From Streptococcus sp. NPS 308 (GTDB taxonomy: Bacteria; Bacillota; Bacilli; Lactobacillales; Streptococcaceae), in assembly GCF_002355895.1 (NCBI RefSeq), contig NZ_AP017652.1:1459001-1523000 (forward strand): DNA of 64,000 bases. The letters run 5' to 3'. Made by a program: the position numbers and the translations under genes. The notes under the pieces are model-generated. The model saw only the letters and a program-made list of their open reading frames with translations. It searched no databases and was not told the DNA's origin. Within the stretch, counting starts at the first letter, position 1. Each line of letters opens with the position of its first letter. Positions 8,612 through 16,413 of the stretch are shown here, piece by piece.

Positions 8612-8827
8612 TCATTTAGTTTTTTCTTTATCAAATAAAGACTGGATTAGTTCTGGAAGATAGACCTGTTTTTGAACTGTTTTTACAATGCTTCCTTGTC
8701 TAGGAGGTTGAATCAAAGGCCTATCCTTTCTTACATAGACTTGAAGCAATACACAGACCAAAAATAGGAGGCCCCATAGAGGAAGGTCCGATAGGATACT
8801 CTCATCATTTTCTTTATCTTTCTTCAT
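8612..8827 (-). CDS. Small single-pass membrane protein, function unknown
   Basis: 71 residues starting MKKDKENDESILSDLPLWGL, with AAAGGAG 9 bases upstream of the ATG. A hydrophobic stretch (LWGLLFLVCVLLQVYV, about 17-32) would span the membrane once, with a charged N-terminal tail and a basic C-terminal part. It lies 25 bases upstream of the interrupted gene on the same strand and is probably in one transcript with it. I do not recognise the family. Confidence 0.6.
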   Translation of the reverse strand: MKKDKENDESILSDLPLWGLLFLVCVLLQVYVRKDRPLIQPPRQGSIVKTVQKQVYLPELIQSLFDKEKTK

Positions 8828-8976
8828 CAGATTTCTCCTTTAAGTTGATAAGACAATTCTAACAAATAGCAAAGAACTTAGGACACTCATCCGCTCAACT
8901 GTCTACTTTATCATCCCAACAGCAATTTTTTTGCCTATTTTTTACTTTTATAGAATAAATCCGTCATTTTAAAATA

Positions 8977-9081
8977 ATACTCAATGAAAATCAAAGAGCA
9001 AACTAGGAAGCTAGCCGCAGGTTGTACTTGAGTACAGCAAGGCGACGCTGACGTGGTTTGAATTGGATTTTCGAAGAGTAT
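8977..9081 (-). repeat. BOX element, boxA-boxC form without boxB
   Basis: Ends are ATACTCAATGAAAATC and GATTTTCGAAGAGTAT, the known termini of pneumococcal BOX elements, and the inner part contains CAAGGCGACGCTGACG, which equals the boxA sequence used for BOX-PCR typing. Between boxA and boxC there is only a short TGTACTCAAGTACA hairpin and no 45-base boxB unit. BOX elements are non-coding mobile repeats of the mitis group. Confidence 0.9.
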
Positions 9082-9163
9082 TAAAAATCCCTATCTGACT
9101 GGAAATACACTCCGTCTGTCAGATAGAGACTCTTACTATTTTTAGATTTTAACTTTACTAACT

Positions 9164-9314
9164 TTAGAATACATCTAAACTTTAGGAAAGACGACTATTC
9201 GAAAGCTAGAAGACCCCAAAACTTTCTCAGATAGACTATTCGAAGCTTAGAATACTCATAAATTTATGTAGTCCTTATTATTCTAAGCTTAGAATACATG
9301 TAAACTTTAGGAAA
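9164..9314. repeat. 26-base direct repeat pair and palindrome
   Basis: The copies at 9164-9189 and 9289-9314 begin TTAGAATACAT, end AAACTTTAGGAAA, and differ at one base. Between them lie two related GACTATTCGAA sequences (9193 and 9234) and the palindrome ATTCTAAGCTTAGAAT at 9280-9295. The period is 125 bases. I do not know this family. Confidence 0.65.
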
Positions 9315-9348
9315 TTTATATCTTCGAAACTTCGAATAGCTACCTACC

Positions 9349-11982
9349 CTACTCGAATCGACTTTTAACCTTCTTCTTAGTCAAGGTACGGTCATTTTTA
9401 TTGGAGAGAGCTTTGATACGAGCTTCGAAAAGGATTTGCCGTCCGGCCTCTGTTCGTGTGTAGACGAGGTGATAACGTCCGATAGTTGGTGTCAGAAAGT
9501 CGAGGAATTTCTGTGCTTCTTCCTTGCGCTTGTCAAAAAGACTTGGCACGACATAGTAAGGTGACTGACCTTGTTGGGCTTTCTCTGCCTTCAAGAGATA
9601 GCGCTGGTTATCCACTGGAGCAAAGAACTCTCCCACAGTCTGCGCAAACAGCTCCTTGTCCCTCATGCTTCCTCCCTTGAGATAGGCGAAAACCATATAA
9701 TTTTCCTTGTCCTCCTCTACATGAACACGGGATTGATCGTCCGTTAGATGCCCCGAATCTAGCAGAGCCTTTCGTATCTGCTCACCCAGAGATTGCAAAC
9801 GTTTATAGGGACTTTTATAACGGAGGTAGCGCCAAGATGCAAAGATCAAAAAGAGGAGACAGGCTGCTGTAAGCCACCAAACACCAATCAGTCTCAGTCT
9901 AAATAGCAAGACTAACAAATCCACTGCCAACAAGAGCAATGACATGCGAACCCATTTTAATGCATCAAGCAAGAGCATGACTGGGATCTTCTGTTTTTGA
10001 GTCGCGACTTCTGTAACTATCTCGAGCTGATCCGCTACGACAAGAGCATCTTTCCATTTTTTTCTCAAGCCTGCTCGATCCTTGGAGAGGCTCTTAACTC
10101 GCTCATTATACTCACTAATTTGCTTTTTCTTAAAAGGGGGCTTTGGAAAATCCAAACGATCCAAACCGGTCTCAATACTCTCCTGATTATAAGCCAATCC
10201 AAGAAAATGCTCCATCCGTCGCGACAAGGTCTGCAGATCTTGATTGCTCTCTGGTCTAGGCTCCTCACCAGGAAAAGTGATAAGTGCTTGCGCTTGAACG
10301 GCTACCAGATGCCAGATGTTGCTGGTCTTTTCTGGATGTCCCGGCCAGATACGAATGGCACGCCCGCGCATCTGGTTACTCAACATAAAGCTCCCCACAA
10401 AGCTTCCGAGGATTAGGGAATTAACACAAGGAGCATCCCAACCCTCTCCGAGGAGAGATTTGGTTCCGACTAGGACTTGAATCCGCCCTCGTTGAAAAAG
10501 CTCCGTCACTGCCGCCACGATTCCCTTAGCTGAGCTCGGAAAACCAACCTGCACATAATCTTTTGGATCCAAGTGACCAATAGATGAGAAACTAAGAGGA
10601 ACCTGAGGCAAGAATTCCTTCAACTCTGCTGCCACATCGGTAGGCAAAATAACGACACTACCTGACAAGACAGCCAATGACACAGGTATTTCTTGCTCCT
10701 GAGCTTTTCGACGAATGCTTTCAAAATAAGGGAGAACCCCCAACTGAGAAATGGTTGCCTGATTATCTCCCAGATAGGTGGCAAAATCCTTGCGAATATA
10801 GTCAGCTAGTACTAACTGTCTCAGTTCCTGACCTAGACTCTCATACTCCGTCAAAAAGATATCGGCAATGGCAGACAACTTCCCTAGAGATTGGGTTAAA
10901 AGCTGGTCAGAAGCCTTAGACTTAACCAGATAAACCTGACGTTTTTCCACCAACCCACGCGCCTTCAAGTCAGCCTCTAACTTTTTCCTATATCCATCTG
11001 GATCCTCATACCAATCTGGTGTCTGATAGAGTATGCTCTGCAACAGCGTCTCCAACCAGTAGGAGGTCAATGTTGGAAGCCTCTGGGTTCCCAGTAAATT
11101 TTGCAAAGAGGGAGGAATCGTTAACCCCTGAGAATGCATATAAATCAACATAGCAGACAAGTACTTGGGATCTTCTAAAAGCAAATCAGATGAAATATCC
11201 CCTTTGAGGACCTTAGACCCTGCTACAAATGTTTGAAAATCAGGATCGACTATAAGGTGATGAATATAGTCCCACTTAGTCTCCTCAAACTGTTTGAGAC
11301 GTTCCGCCTCTTCAGCTGTTGGTGAACACATATAGACAAAATCCTGATGAGGGCAAAGAGTGTCTTCCTTGACTAGTTCAGGTACCATGATTTCCTGATC
11401 GATCTCCCCACACATACGGATATAGCGTTCCCAAAGTTCAGGCTCACTGTCATAAGGTGGTGTCGCTGTCAGGGAGATGAGTTTCAGCGGTCCATACTGC
11501 TTGCGAAAGGCTTCCAGACTTTTCCACCATTCATTGCGCAGGTGGTGGCATTCGTCCAAACAAAGAGTCGCAACTTTCTGAGCTCTTAGGCTTGCAAACA
11601 AATCAAACCCCACAAAATCCTCTGCTTCTCCATCTTCTTGTGATTGAAGTTGGTTCATGGCACTATGAAAAGCCTGATAGGTCACAATCGTTAATGCCTT
11701 CATCTCCTTTAAGTTTTGGGAAACGAGGTCTGAAAGCCTCTGACCATCCTCTAGAAAAGTAGCTTGAATCCTATCTACCCATTGTTCACGAATGGTGACA
11801 GTCGGAACTAAGATGAGGGCTGGGTTGTCAAAACGAGCGATTAACTCGATACCTATGGTTGTCTTTCCAGACCCTGGAGCAGCCACTAGATGAACATGAC
11901 CGTCTGCTTGATAGTCCTGAAAACGATCCAAGACCTGTTTTTGATATTGGCGCCAGCTTCCTTTAAAGTTTAAACCTAACAT
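9349..11982 (-). CDS. SF2 DEAD/DEAH-type helicase with a C-terminal membrane hairpin
   Basis: 877 residues from the ATG at 11982, which has GAGGGG 5 bases upstream; the ATG at 11994 has no ribosome site. N-terminal motor: WRQYQKQVLDRF (Q-like), AAPGSGKTT (Walker A, about 34-42), DECHHLRNE (motif II), SLTATPP (motif III), and in the second RecA domain GTKSLLGEGWDAP and QMRGRAIR (motifs V and VI). Beyond the motor, around residues 650-705, two adjacent hydrophobic segments (SLLLLAVDLLVLLF and VWWLTAACLLFLIFASW) predict a membrane hairpin, then a soluble domain with YHLVYTRTEAGRQILFEARI. Substrate unknown. No methyltransferase or specificity gene adjoins it, so it is not an obvious type I or III restriction subunit. 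Confidence 0.88.
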   Translation of the reverse strand: MLGLNFKGSWRQYQKQVLDRFQDYQADGHVHLVAAPGSGKTTIGIELIARFDNPALILVPTVTIREQWVDRIQATFLEDGQRLSDLVSQNLKEMKALTIVTYQAFHSAMNQLQSQEDGEAEDFVGFDLFASLRAQKVATLCLDECHHLRNEWWKSLEAFRKQYGPLKLISLTATPPYDSEPELWERYIRMCGEIDQEIMVPELVKEDTLCPHQDFVYMCSPTAEEAERLKQFEETKWDYIHHLIVDPDFQTFVAGSKVLKGDISSDLLLEDPKYLSAMLIYMHSQGLTIPPSLQNLLGTQRLPTLTSYWLETLLQSILYQTPDWYEDPDGYRKKLEADLKARGLVEKRQVYLVKSKASDQLLTQSLGKLSAIADIFLTEYESLGQELRQLVLADYIRKDFATYLGDNQATISQLGVLPYFESIRRKAQEQEIPVSLAVLSGSVVILPTDVAAELKEFLPQVPLSFSSIGHLDPKDYVQVGFPSSAKGIVAAVTELFQRGRIQVLVGTKSLLGEGWDAPCVNSLILGSFVGSFMLSNQMRGRAIRIWPGHPEKTSNIWHLVAVQAQALITFPGEEPRPESNQDLQTLSRRMEHFLGLAYNQESIETGLDRLDFPKPPFKKKQISEYNERVKSLSKDRAGLRKKWKDALVVADQLEIVTEVATQKQKIPVMLLLDALKWVRMSLLLLAVDLLVLLFRLRLIGVWWLTAACLLFLIFASWRYLRYKSPYKRLQSLGEQIRKALLDSGHLTDDQSRVHVEEDKENYMVFAYLKGGSMRDKELFAQTVGEFFAPVDNQRYLLKAEKAQQGQSPYYVVPSLFDKRKEEAQKFLDFLTPTIGRYHLVYTRTEAGRQILFEARIKALSNKNDRTLTKKKVKSRFE

Positions 11983-12080
11983 GATACCCCTCATTCTATA
12001 CCGTCATTTTCTTATTCTCATTTTACCACACTTATTTCTCCAGTCAGATAATCCAGATAGTTTTTCTCCACAAAATATGG

Positions 12081-12086
12081 TATAGT
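12081..12086 (+). promoter_or_regulatory. Extended -10 promoter of the TVP38 gene
   Basis: TGGTATAGT matches an extended -10 element, 29 bases upstream of the start codon. It overlaps an inverted repeat, ATAGTA and TACTAT around six bases (12082-12099), which could be an operator. Confidence 0.55.
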
Positions 12087-12114
12087 AGAATTATACTATC
12101 TATGAGGAGTTTAC

Positions 12115-12732
12115 ATGTCACAGGATAAGCAAATGAAAGCTGTTTCTCCCCTTCTACAGCAAGTCATCAATATCTCATCTATCGTCGGGGGTGTCGGCAC
12201 CTTGATTTTCTGTATTTGGGCCTATCAGGCGGGTGTTTTACAGTCCAAGGAAACCCTATCGGCCTTTATCCAGCAAGCTGGAGTTTGGGGGCCACCACTC
12301 TTTATTTTTTTACAGATCCTACAAACCGTTGTTCCGATCATTCCGGGAGCTTTGACCTCAGTGGCTGGGGTCTTTATTTACGGCCACATCATCGGAACCA
12401 TCTATAACTATATCGGCATCGTAATTGGATGTGCCATTATCTTTTACCTCGTGCGCCTCTACGGAGCTGCCTTTGTCCAGTCCGTCGTCAGCAAGCGCAC
12501 CTATGACAAATACATCGGCTGGCTAGATAAGGGCAATCGTTTCGAGCGCTTCTTTATCTTTATGATGATCTGGCCTGTCAGTCCAGCTGACTTTCTCTGT
12601 ATGCTGGCTGCCCTCACCAAGATGACCTTCAAGCGCTACATGATTATCATCATTTTGACCAAGCCCTTTACCCTAGTGGTTTATACCTATGGTTTGACCT
12701 ATATTATTGATTTCTTCTGGCAGATGTTTTGA
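12115..12732 (+). CDS. TVP38/TMEM64 family membrane protein (VTT domain)
   Basis: 205 residues with about five to six membrane segments. The block PIIPGALTSVAGVFIYGHIIG followed by a hydrophobic segment and later WPVSPADFLCMLAALTKM is characteristic of the VTT/SNARE-associated domain shared by TVP38, TMEM64 and DedA proteins. These act as lipid scramblases or undecaprenyl-phosphate flippases in known cases; the substrate here is unknown. GAGGAG lies 6 bases upstream of the ATG. It is transcribed away from the helicase gene and ends at its own terminator. Confidence 0.9.
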   Translation: MSQDKQMKAVSPLLQQVINISSIVGGVGTLIFCIWAYQAGVLQSKETLSAFIQQAGVWGPPLFIFLQILQTVVPIIPGALTSVAGVFIYGHIIGTIYNYIGIVIGCAIIFYLVRLYGAAFVQSVVSKRTYDKYIGWLDKGNRFERFFIFMMIWPVSPADFLCMLAALTKMTFKRYMIIIILTKPFTLVVYTYGLTYIIDFFWQMF

Positions 12733-12736
12733 AAAT

Positions 12737-12771
12737 AAAAAAATCCGTTTGGTTGCCCAAGCGGATTTTTT
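12737..12771 (+). terminator. Terminator of the TVP38 gene (first copy of a duplicated hairpin)
   Basis: Arms ATCCGTTTGG and CCAAGCGGAT with a short loop and a T-run. The 24 bases at 12743-12766 recur exactly at 13019-13042 as the terminator of scrK. Confidence 0.9.
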
Positions 12772-12819
12772 GAACATAGACAGACTATCGCTTGATCCTA
12801 AATATGCTTTAGTAAGGAA

Positions 12820-12990
12820 ATCATGACTATTTTCGCGAGTGAAGCGAGAACTTGCCTAGACTTTCCGCCGTGATAGAAACACCTGAAATCTAATGGTTTC
12901 AGGTGTGCGGAAACTTTGAGACTTTAGGCTCAAAGTTTAGGTATGGAATTTCGAAGAAAGTCGCTACCGTCCGTCATCACTTAAGGAAAG
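12820..12990 (-). repeat. Structured intergenic element, copy 1
   Basis: Read on the minus strand this aligns with the sequence at 37003-37165. Shared parts include GTGRTGACGGACG, TTTGAGYCTAARGTCTCAAA and TTTCCGCA. It folds into a closing helix (12975-12980 with 12870-12875), a perfect 10-base stem (12911-12920 with 12929-12938) and another 10-base stem (12879-12888 with 12897-12906). Stem sequences differ from copy 2 but pairing is kept. It fills the gap between two identical terminator hairpins. I do not know a name; SPRITE-type pneumococcal repeats are one candidate. Confidence 0.7.
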
Positions 12991-13014
12991 GCTCAAAAAA
13001 ATTGTCTTCAAGCA

Positions 13015-13047
13015 AAACATCCGTTTGGTTGCCCAAGCGGATGTTTT
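13015..13047 (-). terminator. Terminator of scrK (second copy of the duplicated hairpin)
   Basis: The same 24-base hairpin as at 12743-12766, here flanked by ACAT/ATGT that lengthen the stem. It is followed on the minus strand by TTTTGCTT and lies just past the scrK stop. Confidence 0.85.
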
Positions 13048-13054
13048 CTTTGTT

Positions 13055-13942
13055 TTATTTTGCGACACTCTTAGCAAGGACAAAGTTTCCAAGTGTGGCA
13101 GAACCATTGCCTGCAACTGCTGGCGTCACAATATAGTCACGTACGTCTGGTACTGGTAGGTAGCCGTTGAGGAGAGCTGTAAATTTCTCACGTACACGGT
13201 CCAGCATGTGTTGCTGTGCCATGACGCCACCACCAAAGACGATCACATCTGGACGGAAAGTCACTGTTGCGTTGACCGCAGCTTGAGCGATATAGTAGGC
13301 TTGAACATCCCAAACAGAGCTATTAAGTTCGATGTTTTCACCACGAATACCTGTACGAGCTTCAAGGCTTGGTCCAGCCGCAAAGCCTTCCAAACAGCCC
13401 TTGTGGAAAGGACAAACACCGTTGAATTCTTTCTCCACATCCATTGGGTGTTTGGCTACATAGTAGTGCCCCATCTCAGGGTGACCTGCACCACCGATAA
13501 ACTCGCCACGTTGGATGACACCTGCACCGATCCCTGTACCGATTGTGTAGTAAACCAAGTTTTCGATACGGCCGCCAGCATTGTTACGGGCAACTACTTC
13601 ACCATAGGCAGAGCTGTTTACGTCTGTCGTGAAATACATGGGTACATTGAGGGCGCGACGGAGAGCCCCAAGCAAGTCCACATTTGCCCAGTTTGGTTTT
13701 GGAGTCGTTGTGATAAAGCCATAGGTTTTGGAGTTTTTGTCGATATCGATGGGACCAAATGAACCGACAGCAAGACCAGCAAGATTATCGAATTTTGAGA
13801 AGAACTCGATGGTTTTATCGATAGTCTCGATAGGAGTTGTTGTTGGAAATTGTGTTTTTTCCACAACATTAAAGTTTTCATCACCGACAGCACAGACAAA
13901 CTTTGTACCGCCCGCTTCCAAGCTTCCATATAATTTTGTCAT
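13055..13942 (-). CDS. scrK: Fructokinase (ROK family)
   Basis: 295 residues. Phosphorylates the fructose released when sucrose-6-phosphate is cut, feeding glycolysis. ROK features: N-terminal LEAGGTKFVCAVG phosphate loop, YYTIGTGIGAGV, GHPEMGHYYV and the zinc cluster CPFHKGCLEG. The C terminus GNGSATLGNFVLAK is typical of streptococcal ScrK. It lies downstream of scrA on the same strand, about 158 bases away with a terminator between, so it may be read partly through from scrA or from a weak own promoter. Confidence 0.95.
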   Translation of the reverse strand: MTKLYGSLEAGGTKFVCAVGDENFNVVEKTQFPTTTPIETIDKTIEFFSKFDNLAGLAVGSFGPIDIDKNSKTYGFITTTPKPNWANVDLLGALRRALNVPMYFTTDVNSSAYGEVVARNNAGGRIENLVYYTIGTGIGAGVIQRGEFIGGAGHPEMGHYYVAKHPMDVEKEFNGVCPFHKGCLEGFAAGPSLEARTGIRGENIELNSSVWDVQAYYIAQAAVNATVTFRPDVIVFGGGVMAQQHMLDRVREKFTALLNGYLPVPDVRDYIVTPAVAGNGSATLGNFVLAKSVAK

Positions 13943-14042
13943 GATAAACCTCTTGTTTTTATTTTCTTTATTATAGCATATTTTGAAAGTCTAGATTTCT
14001 CTATATTTTAGATTTTCCTCTGTAAATCTTACCATTCAAGCA

Positions 14043-14073
14043 AAAACGAACAAACATGTCATTTGTTCGTTTT
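14043..14073 (-). terminator. Terminator between scrA and scrK
   Basis: Arms CGAACAAA and TTTGTTCG around a 7-base loop, with T-rich tracts on both sides. It stands just past the scrA stop. Confidence 0.85.
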
Positions 14074-14100
14074 GTTTTTAGATTTGATTTTTAAAGAGGA

Positions 14101-16038
14101 TTAGGCTTTCACTTCGATGATCGCGTCGCCCTTGACAACTGAACCACTTGCGACTGGTGTCACAGAAGCGTAGTCTGCTGTGTTGGTTACGATAACCATT
14201 GTTGTGTCGTCAAGACCTGCAGCAGCGATTTTGTTTGAGTCAAAGGTTCCGAGAATGTCACCTGCTTTGACCTTGTCGCCTTGAGCAACCTTTGCTTCAA
14301 AACCTTCACCATTCATAGATACAGTGTCAATACCAACGTGGATCAAAACTTCAGCACCATCAGTTGTTTTCAAACCAAAAGCGTGTCCTGTTGGAAAGGC
14401 AATTGAAATTTCAGCATCAGCTGGTGCATATACCACACCTTGGCTAGGTTTTACAGCGATTCCTTGTCCCATTGCCCCACTTGAAAAGACTGGGTCATTA
14501 ACATTCTCAAGAGCAACCACGTCACCAACGATAGGAGTTTGGATTGTTTCGTTTTTGCTAGTTACAGTTTCTTCGGCATTTGCCTCTTCAACTTTAACTT
14601 CAGTGACTTCTGTAGTTGCTACTGCTGCAGCTTCATCAGCAAAGACACCTGCTGCTTTTGTTTTACCATAGAAATAAGTCAAGGTAAAGGCTGCAGCAAA
14701 GGAAATAAGTTCTGCAATCACATACATTGGAATTGATCCTGCTTTAATAGAAAGGAATCCGATAAAGCCAGCCGCTCCCAAAGAAACAGCAATGACATGA
14801 GTTAATCCTGCCACAAAGGCACCAACTGCTGAACCAGCAAGAGCACAGAAGAATGGGAATTTGTATTTCAAGTTTACCCCAAAGAGAGCAGGTTCAGTGA
14901 TACCAAGGAAGGCTGAAACAGCTGCTGAGCTTGACAAACCTTTAGTCTTAGCATTTTTAGTCAAGAAGTAAATAGCAAGAGTGGCTGCACCTTGCGCAAC
15001 GTTTGCCATTGAAGCAACAACAAAGATGTAGTCACCAAATCCAGTACCGTTATTATTGTATGCCGATAATAACTGAGTTTCAATAGCAGGGAATGATTGG
15101 TGAAGACCAGTCATAACAATCAGTGAGTAAGTGCCACCAAAGAGTCCCATACCAAATGCACCTGTAGTATTGTATAGCCATACAATAGCATTGGTAATCG
15201 CATCAGAAACCACTAACATCACAGGACCGATAACTGTAAAAGTTAGGAACCCTGTAATCATAACAGACAAGAGCGGTGTGAAAGTAAAGTCAACTGCAGA
15301 TGGCAATTTCTTGTGGAAGAATTTTTCCAGAGTCGCCAATAACCAGACAGCCACAAGAACTGGGATAACTTGGTAAGCATAGTTTGTTTGTGTAACATGG
15401 TAACCTAAAATATCCCAAAAAGCTTCTTTACCACCCAAATCTGGAGTGGTCATAATCATACCGATAGCTGCACCAAGAAATTGGTTTGCCCCAAAGCGTT
15501 TAGCTGCTGAAATACCTACCAAAACAGGCAAGAACATAAATGGAGCTGCAGACATCAATTGAATCATCGCTGAAATACCTTTGATAGCAGGGTACATGTC
15601 TTCAATTGATTGAGGCCCAAATAAGTCTGGTGATGTCAAGAAGTTACGCAATGCCATCAAAAGACCACCTGCAACCAATGCAGGAATAATTGGAACGAAG
15701 ATATCTGACAAAAGCTTAATCAAATCCATCAATGGATTAAATTTTTTGTTTTTATTCGCAATCTCTTTTAAATCATCTGTGGAAGCTTCTTTCAAACCTG
15801 TTTTTTTGATGATTTCTGCATATACAAAGTTAACGTCTCCGGGACCAATAATAATTTGGTATTGTCCGTTTGTGCTAAATGTACCTTTAACATCAGCATT
15901 GTTATCTAAAGCTGCTTGGTTTACTTTTGTTTCATCTTTTAATACCAGACGAAGGCGGGTCGCACAATGTGCTGCAGCTACAAGATTCTCTTTGCCGACA
16001 GCCTCAATGACCTCGGCAGCAACTTTACTATAATCCAT
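14101..16038 (-). CDS. scrA: Sucrose-specific PTS transporter, EIIBCA
   Basis: 645 residues. Imports sucrose and phosphorylates it at glucose C6. Domain order: EIIB (1-85) with the phosphorylated Cys25 in [14 protein letters not shown] membrane domain (about 105-460) with many hydrophobic segments and [10 protein letters not shown]; a Glu/Ala/Thr-rich linker; EIIA (about 505-645) with the phosphorylated His567 in VLIHVGIDT. Divergent from scrB, with a shared 375-base control region. An AGGAG ribosome site is present. Confidence 0.96.
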   Translation of the reverse strand: MDYSKVAAEVIEAVGKENLVAAAHCATRLRLVLKDETKVNQAALDNNADVKGTFSTNGQYQIIIGPGDVNFVYAEIIKKTGLKEASTDDLKEIANKNKKFNPLMDLIKLLSDIFVPIIPALVAGGLLMALRNFLTSPDLFGPQSIEDMYPAIKGISAMIQLMSAAPFMFLPVLVGISAAKRFGANQFLGAAIGMIMTTPDLGGKEAFWDILGYHVTQTNYAYQVIPVLVAVWLLATLEKFFHKKLPSAVDFTFTPLLSVMITGFLTFTVIGPVMLVVSDAITNAIVWLYNTTGAFGMGLFGGTYSLIVMTGLHQSFPAIETQLLSAYNNNGTGFGDYIFVVASMANVAQGAATLAIYFLTKNAKTKGLSSSAAVSAFLGITEPALFGVNLKYKFPFFCALAGSAVGAFVAGLTHVIAVSLGAAGFIGFLSIKAGSIPMYVIAELISFAAAFTLTYFYGKTKAAGVFADEAAAVATTEVTEVKVEEANAEETVTSKNETIQTPIVGDVVALENVNDPVFSSGAMGQGIAVKPSQGVVYAPADAEISIAFPTGHAFGLKTTDGAEVLIHVGIDTVSMNGEGFEAKVAQGDKVKAGDILGTFDSNKIAAAGLDDTTMVIVTNTADYASVTPVASGSVVKGDAIIEVKA

Positions 16039-16103
16039 AGCAAAAATCTCCTTATAAAATTTTGTTCTTGTTTGAAAGCGATTTTATTCGCCCTACGACT
16101 ATT

Positions 16104-16131
16104 ATTTTATCACGTTTCTAAAATATGTCAA
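16104..16131 (-). promoter_or_regulatory. scrA promoter with candidate ScrR operator
   Basis: On the minus strand TTGACA and TAAAAT are separated by 16 bases. The preceding AAAACGC overlaps the -35 and AAACGTGAT lies in the spacer; both resemble half-sites of a LacI-type operator, as expected for ScrR control. Confidence 0.65.
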
Positions 16132-16352
16132 GCGTTTTGCAGATATTTTTATTTTTCTCCTGCTCTTTATATTCATTTGTGATAGTTTTTGACTGAATTC
16201 TTCTATTTACTCATAAAAATATCCTTAAATTAGAGGGTTCAAAGCTTTTATTTTTCAATCTCTTTCATATTTTCGTGAAAATTAACCGAATCCTCTTCTT
16301 GTATTTTGTGGCAATCGTTTGACATATTTTTCTATTTTTTAACATAAAAGAC

Positions 16353-16381
16353 TTGCTTTTTTGGTCGAAAACGTTTACTAT
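16353..16381 (+). promoter_or_regulatory. scrB promoter with candidate ScrR operator
   Basis: TTGCTT and TACTAT are separated by 17 bases. GAAAACGTTTAC (16367-16378), centred on the palindrome AAACGTTT, lies in the spacer against the -10, where a LacI-type repressor would block RNA polymerase. A second possible site, AATCGTTTGAC, lies at 16313-16323. Confidence 0.65.
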
Positions 16382-16413
16382 TAAGATAGTAGAACTTTCG
16401 GAGGAATGATATA

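Larger units (their letters stand above)
8828..9348. other. Gene-free stretch with BOX element and repeats
   Basis: About 520 bases with no plausible gene. It holds a BOX element (8977-9081), a hairpin with arms CTATCTGAC and GTCAGATAG (about 9091-9126), a 26-base direct repeat (9164-9189 and 9289-9314), variants of GACTATTCGAA, and a 16-base perfect palindrome ATTCTAAGCTTAGAAT (9280-9295). The part next to the small membrane gene (8828-8976) shows nothing I can name. Confidence 0.7.
16039..16413. other. scrA-scrB divergent control region
   Basis: 375 bases between the two start codons. It contains the two promoters and several AACGTTT/AACGCTTGAC-like candidate ScrR sites listed separately. 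The rest (about 16145-16300) is AT-rich with no other signal seen. Confidence 0.75.

Noticed and set aside
9349..11982. The helicase as a restriction subunit or part of a defence system.
   Set aside because: No methyltransferase, specificity or nuclease gene adjoins it; the G+C content looks like the core genome rather than the SIR2/HerA island.
13208..13762. A 184-codon open frame on the plus strand opposite scrK.
   Set aside because: It is fully antisense to a well-supported ROK kinase, has no ribosome site and no family likeness.
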